A stretch of DNA of 64,000 nt from Holacanthus passer (Eukaryota > Chordata > Actinopteri > Pomacanthidae): assembly GCA_025331565.1 (NCBI GenBank), contig JAFREQ010000030.1, forward strand, positions 558,001 through 622,000, written 5' to 3'. Shown piece by piece: positions 57,120 through 64,000 of the stretch. The first letter of the stretch is position 1; the number at the start of each line of letters is the position of its first letter. A program made the translations under genes and the position numbers. The notes under the pieces were generated by a model. The model was not told where the DNA came from. It saw only the letters and a list, made by a program, of their open reading frames with translations, and did no database searches.

Positions 57120-60100
57120 GTAAGACACACGGCTTCAAAAGTCCCGAAATGATGACCAGATAAACTTTAACCCAGCTTCAAATCCAGTGGCTAAACTCGT
57201 AGCTAATCCCGACGTTAGCCTGGCAAAGGTTAATGCTAGCCGGCTCGAGTTGCTAGCTAACGTTAGCATCGCGGCTAACGTTTTTAAATGGAACCGGCGT
57301 GTTTACAGTTCTTTTATATAAGCTACTGTTTAGCTAACTGACAACTCTCTTGTGCTAAAGTACGTCGATGTTAGGTCCTTTAACTCGTGTGTGATTAAAA
57401 TAGATTAAAATTTTGGTGTTTTGTTCACTTTTGAGGTAGCACCGGTCAAAGTTTACAAGTGTTGCCGGGTCTCGTCATGTCTCTGCCTTCGTGGCTATCT
57501 GTGGACACAGGCAGGGGTGTGTGTGAAAGATAGAACAGCCATTACCAAGGCTGACATGTGTGTGCAGTCATACACAGTTGGCATCTAATGTGGACAGGGA
57601 CTCCAGCTTGTTGTCTTGTTTTAGTAATCTCACAGTACACAGGTAGTAACGTTAGTGGTCAGTCTGAGAGTGTAACTTCCTGTTTGTCTGCATCTTCTTC
57701 ACATCTGTCTTTACTGTCAAATATGAGCCAACATCTGTTCATGGTGTTTTTGTTGACTTGGGATGAGATGGGCTTTGTTTTGATTTTCAGTATTTTGGCC
57801 GAAGGTCAGACTAAATGTAGAGCAGAGGACACAAACATTTACACCATGTTGTTGCTCTTTCATGTTTAACCACCCAGATGGATTTAGATCAAACTGACAT
57901 CTGTTTAGGATACAGCACATAGACAGACACTGAGACATCTCTATCAAAGCTGTATACATCTGTCAAATAACATAAATAGACAAAAGCAAAGAAATAGCAT
58001 GTAAAATTTAGTGTAGTAGTTTGACAAAAAAAAAACTTAACACAAATCAGCAAACTCCATCCACAGAGGGAGATGGTAAGATATGGTTGAAATCTCCAGA
58101 AAAAGTTAAAGAGTTAAGATTTTCTTTTCTTAATAAGCTGCATCAATCAATCCTAAAAATAGGAAGTCATTCAATTTCTGTTGATGAACAAATCCTTTCA
58201 GAACTAGCGCCAGGGTTAAGAAGCAAACAAGAATTAGAGCACGCTCACATGGCAAACCTTTAAACAGAGAATCACAAACACACACAAACATCTGGAAGCT
58301 GGTGCTACTCTTGTTGTGACCTTAAATGACACAGTGAGCATGTAACTTAAAGGAGACTTGGATGTATTGAATCATCCAGGGGATTGTGGCTTATATATTG
58401 TGTATTAACATCCAACCACACTTTGAAAAATGTTCAGCCCTCATTGTAAGTGCAACCATGGCAATTAAAACTGTTTTCAAAACTCTTTGTTCATGACACA
58501 ATGTGCTCACCACCACTAATCAGTAATTGCTCATCAGGCTGTATTATTTCTTCATCCCACTCATATTAAAACTGAGGCATGTTACACCCAACCTATTGAA
58601 GCCTGGCTTTCTTTCTTGGCTCTGTGACAAGAGGTAGAAACTTGAGACAGTGTAATGGAGAGAAAAGGAGGAGACTTGGTGAGATACAGATCAGTTATTC
58701 ATGTGGGACAGAGGGCTGATCGGACGTGGAGTTGATTATGGGATGCGTGTGAAGGAGAACAACGCGATGGTTGCTGCCTGTTCAGGAGAGAAGAGGCGAC
58801 CGAAGGGTGAATAATTGAATTCTACATACAGCGTACAGCGAGGCTGTGTTTGGGTCTGTGCTGTAGAGGGATGGGAAAGACGAGCCATGCATGCAGTGTT
58901 GACAATAAGGGCATTATTTGTTGGCCAAGAGTTTGCCAATTTAATGTGTGTGTGTGTGTGCATGTGTGTGTATCTGTGTTGCATGTTAGTCCAGGAGTGT
59001 GAACTTGTTTAAAGAGCAACTGAAGAGGCAGAGGGGAAAAGTCATGCTTCGCAGCTGATGTGGTCTATTTCAGTAATACCAAATAGCCTCTTGGCAATTA
59101 TTTCTATGAACTGGTTTGTGTTTACCCCAGTATCTCTGAGAACATGTTGATTGAATGACTGAGCATTGTTTCCTTAGACTGATATTGCAGAGACAAACAT
59201 TTTGTTGATGCTATTGTGACATTGATATTTTGGGTTGCTTAATAGTGATAATTTATCTGTTTAATTTTGCAAGTACTCTGCAATTTCATTCCCACCTAGA
59301 TATTGCTTCACCTCTACCATAAAGGTGTAATTTACAGTTGCGTTATCCTCCACAGCTCATGAGCCCATTCATTGTGAAGCTGTCATTGTTATCGTGCTTA
59401 CTTGTTGCAATAATAATGATACAATCATACAATTCAATCACAAGCAATCATTTGTAATTACAAAGAAAGTGGTTTGCTTTTTCAGGAAATTACTTTCCAA
59501 ACTGCAGGAATAAAGATCTGTAGTACTGCATGTGCAAGAAAAAGATGTTTTGTTTTGTTTTATTAATATTAAAGGGAGGTAATGTTGTAATGATGTGTTT
59601 TAGATACCAGAGTGAGAGGCATGTCGGAGATGATAATATTGATAAGGTATTGGTAGAAACTGCATTATATGATTCAGTGCACTGCGGCTGACTGAGCTCA
59701 AGTTTATTTACTACCTGTACCTGTTGGTTTCTCTTGACAACAAAGAGAAAAGGTCGAGGGTTCACCTTGGCACAAGTGCACCTCTCAAATTTCAGCAGGC
59801 AGGGTGTCTGTTGGCACGTTATACCAGCTCTATATCTAAGGATTGAAAAGCCTATTTGTTACCCAATGAAAGTGGCCCATTATAACCAACTCTACATGGA
59901 TCTGAAGAGAAAAATGCACTAAAGCTTCCTTGTTTGTTCATCCATGTGAGTTCAGTCTGTGAATGGTCTTCTGTACGTTGTCAGCATGGTTTTAGATTTG
60001 GATGTTTGGTGAAATCACAAGTATTTAACTGGCTTCTAGCTTCAGATGAGTTGCTCATTACATGTACTCACTGGGTGTACTGGCAACAGGAGATTGCACC

Positions 60101-60897
60101 GGGTATGAGACGTGTCAGAATAATGTTGCTACACAGCAGAATTACAGGAATAAATGATCCAATCATCAGGCAAATTTTCTATCTGCAAATTACTTCTAAA
60201 TAATTTTCCAGGGAACTGAAAAAAACTGCCTTGCATTTAACTTGAGTGTTTTCATTTTAATGATGTTAATGGAGGTGGTTTTTATTTCCAGTGAGGTGAC
60301 CCACCTCTGCTATAGAACACTATGGGAAACCCTGAATCAAACGAAAACATGAAAGTCACCAAAAGAAACTCCAGTTGCATGTTTTTCCCACACAACACAA
60401 GTGATAAGCAGTTTCCGTCTACAAACAAATATCTTTGGCTCTCAAGAGAACAAAATGATTTGACATCAACATCAGAACAGAGCAAGGTTAATTATAGGTT
60501 TGTCGTCCTGAGGAAGCTGGACGTGCCCGCGAGCTACTCAGTATGCATATTGGAGGTTTTGCCTGAACAGCACAACAAAGCTCTGTTGTAAACAGGGAAC
60601 AATAGAAACAACAGCCTATTTTTTCAACATGTCGGTTTCCTCCCCCGTGCTCATTCTTTCATCCTATCCAGCTATTGTGTTCAGTGTTTTCTATTCAAAC
60701 TTCATAAAGATGTTTGATCAAAGTGACAATACTAAGCAGTTTCAAATAGTGCTTTGGTTCTTGTCAGCTAAAAACAATTACAGGTCTTCTTGTATTACAG
60801 TTTTTGCAATTGTACTTTTCCCCTTTTTGTCAGTTTTGTCATTCCACATCCTCCATCGTGCCTCCTTTCTGATGTACCTCTCTGTACTCAATCCCAG
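57120..60897 (+). other. Probable cant1 first intron
   Basis: No exon with protein likeness was found. It contains a GT-rich microsatellite at about 58943-58972 and short poly(A)/poly(T) runs, and is otherwise AT-rich. An additional small 5' exon cannot be ruled out. Confidence 0.4.
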
Positions 60898-60956
60898 GCT
60901 ATAGTGGTCATCACCCCCAGTCCAAGCCTGACAGTGAGAATGAAGACGATACTCCC

Positions 60957-62947
60957 ATGACCTCCTTCGGTGTTGCCGTCCGAGGCCTCCCCCTGGCCCT
61001 GGCGTCCATGACTCAAGCTGCCACCTCAGACTCACGCTTCCACCCTAAATGGCGGGCGATCACTGTGGCGACCCTGCTAGCCTTAGTGCTCATGCTATAC
61101 CTGCACCGGACAGTAGGGGACAGAGACACTGCTACCAGAGGTTACTATCGCAACAGGGTTCACAGTCTGCAAGTGTACAGGGAGGGTGAGGATGACATCT
61201 TCAGGGACACTAACAGAGAAACTGCACGAAGCATCTCCCGCCACGAGAAAAGGGAAAAACCTTACAATGACACATACCCGTTAAGTCCACCAGAGAAGAC
61301 AAAGCATGGCTTACGTTACCGTATTGGTGTGATCGCAGACCTGGACACGGCATCACGTAGCTCCAAGGATCAGACGTGGTTCAGCTACATGAAAAGAGGT
61401 TACCTGACTGTTTCAGATAGCGCCGACAGACTGGAGGTGGAGTGGGATGCTGAGAAGGTCACGTTGGAAAGTCATCTGGCTGAGAAAGGGCGAGGTAGAG
61501 TGGACACACTGATCTATTATTCTTTGCATATATCCACTACGTTTGTGTTGTCACATCAGTGTTTAGGTAACCTCAATGTTTGATTGACTAACTGTGCTGC
61601 AGGTATGGAGCTGTCTGAGCTGGTGGTGTTCAACGGTCACCTGTACAGTGTGGATGACCGTACAGGTGTGGTGTACAGGATTGAGGGCAACCGGGCTGTC
61701 CCCTGGGTTATATTACCTGACGGTGACGGCTCAGTCTCCAAAGGTCAGTCTCGAATAGATGTTTTACATCTATCTGTTGCATACATGTAGGTCTGTCTTG
61801 AGCAAAAATTCAAAACTGCTGTTTTTTTTATTGACAAAAAGACTAAAACTGTAAAACTACAAGCAGCCCGAAGACAATGCCAATGCAGCCATTGCCTCAG
61901 GCTTGTAGTTTGAACTCTCCGTATTTTGGAAAGGTCAGAGGTCGTTCTAGAGGCTCACATTCCTTCTCCTTGTTTTGTGTGAAGGATTCAAGGCAGAGTG
62001 GCTGACAGTGAAGGATGAGCACCTGTATGTTGGAGGCCTGGGGAAGGAGTGGACCACAACCTCTGGGGAAGTGGTCAACAACAACCCGGAGTGGGTGAAA
62101 GTTGTTGGCTACCATGGTGATGTGGAACATGAGAACTGGGTGCCATACTACAACGCCCTGCGGAGCGCCACAGGGATCCAACCACCAGGTTCTTACCAGT
62201 TTCTTCTTTAGCATCCTGTCCACATACTGTAACAATGTCTGAACTGGTTATGTTGGACAGTTCGGACAGTGTTGCTGGCATCAAATTTAAAATGAGCCTA
62301 TATTTTTCATTAAAAAAAAACGAAAAAAAAAAACAATTTTTCGGTCTCAACATTTGATATGTTGTCTTTGCACTATTTTCAATTAATTATTGGTTTTAAA
62401 TGATTTGCAAACCATCCAATTCTGCTTTTATCAACATTTTACACAGCATGACAACTTTTTTGGAATTGGAGCTTTACATACATGATTGGCACTCACATTT
62501 ACACACATTCTCCATATTCCCTTACCCTCATATTCATTTTGTTACTCTCCCTTCTACAACTCTCCTTGTTCTACAGGCTACCTTATCCATGAATCAGCAG
62601 CATGGAGCGAGCGTCTCCAGCACTGGTTTTTCCTCCCTCGCCGTGCCAGTCACGAGCACTATGAAGAGACTGCGGACGAGCGGCGTGCCACCAACCTCCT
62701 CCTGTCCTGCCCCGCAGATTTCAGCTACGTATCCGTGAGGAACGTGGGACCGCTCAACCCAACCCACGGCTTCTCCTCTTTTAAATTTGTTCCAGACACG
62801 GACGATCAGATAATTCTGGCCCTGAAATCCGAGGAAGATGCAGGCAGGATTGCCACCTACATCATTGCATTTACGCTAGACGGTAGGGTGCTGATGCCTG
62901 AGACAAAGATAGGGGATGTGAAGTATGAAGGGCTGGAGTTTATCTGA
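60957..62947 (+). CDS. cant1: Soluble calcium-activated nucleotidase 1
   Basis: CANT1 is a calcium-dependent apyrase of the ER and Golgi that hydrolyses UDP and GDP and supports proteoglycan synthesis. Four coding exons join in frame: 60957-61494 (the exon itself starts at the acceptor 60897/60898), 61603-61743, 61985-62188 and 62577-62947, giving 417 aa (human about 401). A signal-anchor helix lies at residues 34-49 (AITVATLLALVLMLYL). Conserved blocks are NDTYPLSPP, RYRIGVIADLDT, WFSYMKRGYLT, VEWD, ESHLAEKGRGMELSEL, YSVDDRTGVVYRIEG, FKAEWLTVKDE, YVGGLGKEWTT, NPEWVKVVGYHG, WFFLPRRASHE, THGFSSFKFVPDTDDQI and the terminal VKYEGLEFI. The ATG at 60957 aligns with the second Met of the human protein and has a weak context. 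The frame upstream is open to the acceptor, so an extra coding 5' exon is possible. Confidence 0.96.
62397..62478 (-). repeat. Partial copy of the 'ATTCCAAAAAAG' MITE
   Basis: TGATTTGCAAACCATCC..TTTTACACAGCATGACAACT, then TTTTTGGAATTGGAGC, corresponds to the right end of the element at 54107-54623. It lies in the last cant1 intron. Confidence 0.5.
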
Positions 62948-64000
62948 TAAGGACAGGGTGGATGATGCACATGTTCCTGAAGGCAAAATGCAGGGGTCCT
63001 CAATGGTCTATGACCAATGGCCAAAGCTGGCCTACCATTAGGTTTGATTTGACCAGATGTTTCTAAAAAAAAAAAAAGGTTATTTTTGTGAAGTAAAAAT
63101 GCTCTTTAATTATGTAGGATCTCTAATTATTAATTATTTTTCATAATTTGAGTACTGTGGGGAGAGTTACACTTTGTGCTGGAAGTTGGAACTTGGGATC
63201 CTAGAACTATTTTGGATCATAACAACACAATAGGTCTTTCCTTTTGGCTGGTTGTCTGCTTTTAAGTTTCAGTTTTGGCCCTCCAAAGGAAAAAGTTTGG
63301 GCACCCCTGTTTTAGAAGTTTAAGAAGTGGACTGAAAACATGGAACACTGTCGTTGTTTTCAGTCCTAAGTCTTACATTCCGCTCTCAGTCCTACTGTGC
63401 AATAATGTTGTAAAACCCAAAGTGATATATTTCATAATTATTTAGTGTAATAACAGAGAGGAGGAAGAGGAGGGAGGTAAAAAAGTAGGTGCGTGTCACA
63501 CCACCACCAAGGGAGGAACGTTACCAATGATTGACTTTTTCAGTTTGTGTGCAACTAGTTTGAGCAGCCAGTCTGTGACCAGCTCCACACACCAGTCACA
63601 CAGAAACGGTCACGAGTCAGTCACCACCTGATAAGATTTTTAATGTTTTTAAGTCTACACTACTTCATTTCAGTGCTGGTAGATTAAGACTTTTGTCTAA
63701 ACCTTGAGTTAAACATCGTGGTTTGATTAGACACTACTGATATCCCAGAAAAGTCTGGGTAAAAAAAACGTTTATTTTTAAACTATTAAAAAAACAATAT
63801 ATTTGTAGCCTTCAGTCTACCAGACACCAGGTCATGTGGATCTCCTCTCCTGCAGCCAAACTCTGCTGGTCAGACACTCAGGGGAACAAGGTGAAACAGG
63901 TTAAAACAATAATATAAAATAGAGACATATGTCCTTATATGACTTGAAACTTGAAAACTGGCTCATTGCTTTGCGTTTTATCTGACCTCGACACACTGAA
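62948..64000. other. cant1 3'UTR and downstream sequence
   Basis: AT-rich sequence with no supported exon on either strand. An ATTAAA at 63785-63790 is a possible late poly(A) signal. No canonical AATAAA was found soon after the stop. Confidence 0.4.

Noticed and set aside
58021..58260. An 80-codon open frame (TTG start) that looks partly protein-like
   Set aside because: It has no ATG start in good context, no splice or family support and an AT-rich composition, and it sits in the presumed cant1 intron. Chance cannot be excluded.

Overview
The window is vertebrate nuclear DNA, almost certainly from a teleost fish. All genes are split into short exons with GT..AG introns, many introns carry long (AC)n/(GT)n microsatellites, and several interspersed repeats are of kinds common in teleost genomes. 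Gene order and orientation match human 17q25.3: TMC6(-), TMC8(+), the C17orf99/IL-40 position(+), SYNGR2(+), TK1(-), AFMID(+), with NOTUM before and CANT1 after. I rebuilt the gene models by hand from splice sites and reading phase. Every internal junction listed keeps frame, and the predicted lengths (TMC6 825, TMC8 727, SYNGR2 248, TK1 231, AFMID 287, CANT1 417 aa) are close to what I recall for the human proteins.

Layout. 109-1756 holds the 3' coding exons of notum (+), the Wnt-inactivating carboxylesterase. 3310-14069 is tmc6 (-, 20 coding exons). 14070-20524 is a gene-free interval between the head-to-head TMC genes, with a likely 5' non-coding exon and promoter near 18.2-18.5 kb. 20525-27138 is tmc8 (+, 16 coding exons). 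27769-31704 and 32231-37303 are two tandem type I membrane immunoglobulin-superfamily genes (+). 37585-43160 is syngr2 (+) with a 2.3 kb 3'UTR, 46095-48700 is tk1 (-), 50822-55285 is afmid (+), and 60957-62947 is cant1 (+) with a probable promoter and first exon near 57.0-57.1 kb. The last kilobase has no recognisable gene.

The most interesting part is the pair of Ig genes. They occupy exactly the position and strand of mammalian C17orf99 (IL-40), a secreted two-domain Ig-like cytokine that has been described as restricted to mammals. The fish genes encode four Ig-like domains, a transmembrane helix and a cytoplasmic tail. Their domains alternate between a Trp-less type with a PPV(T/N)(Y/F)xL core, resembling IL-40 domains, and a conventional Trp-containing type. 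I infer that they are the fish counterparts, or the receptor-like ancestral form, of the IL-40 locus. The two paralogs differ strongly in their cytoplasmic tails, and neither tail has a recognisable ITIM or ITAM.

The other genes are conserved single-copy neighbours rather than one pathway. TMC6 and TMC8 form the EVER complex, TK1 salvages thymidine, AFMID acts in the kynurenine pathway, CANT1 is a Golgi/ER nucleotidase, and SYNGR2 is a vesicle membrane protein.
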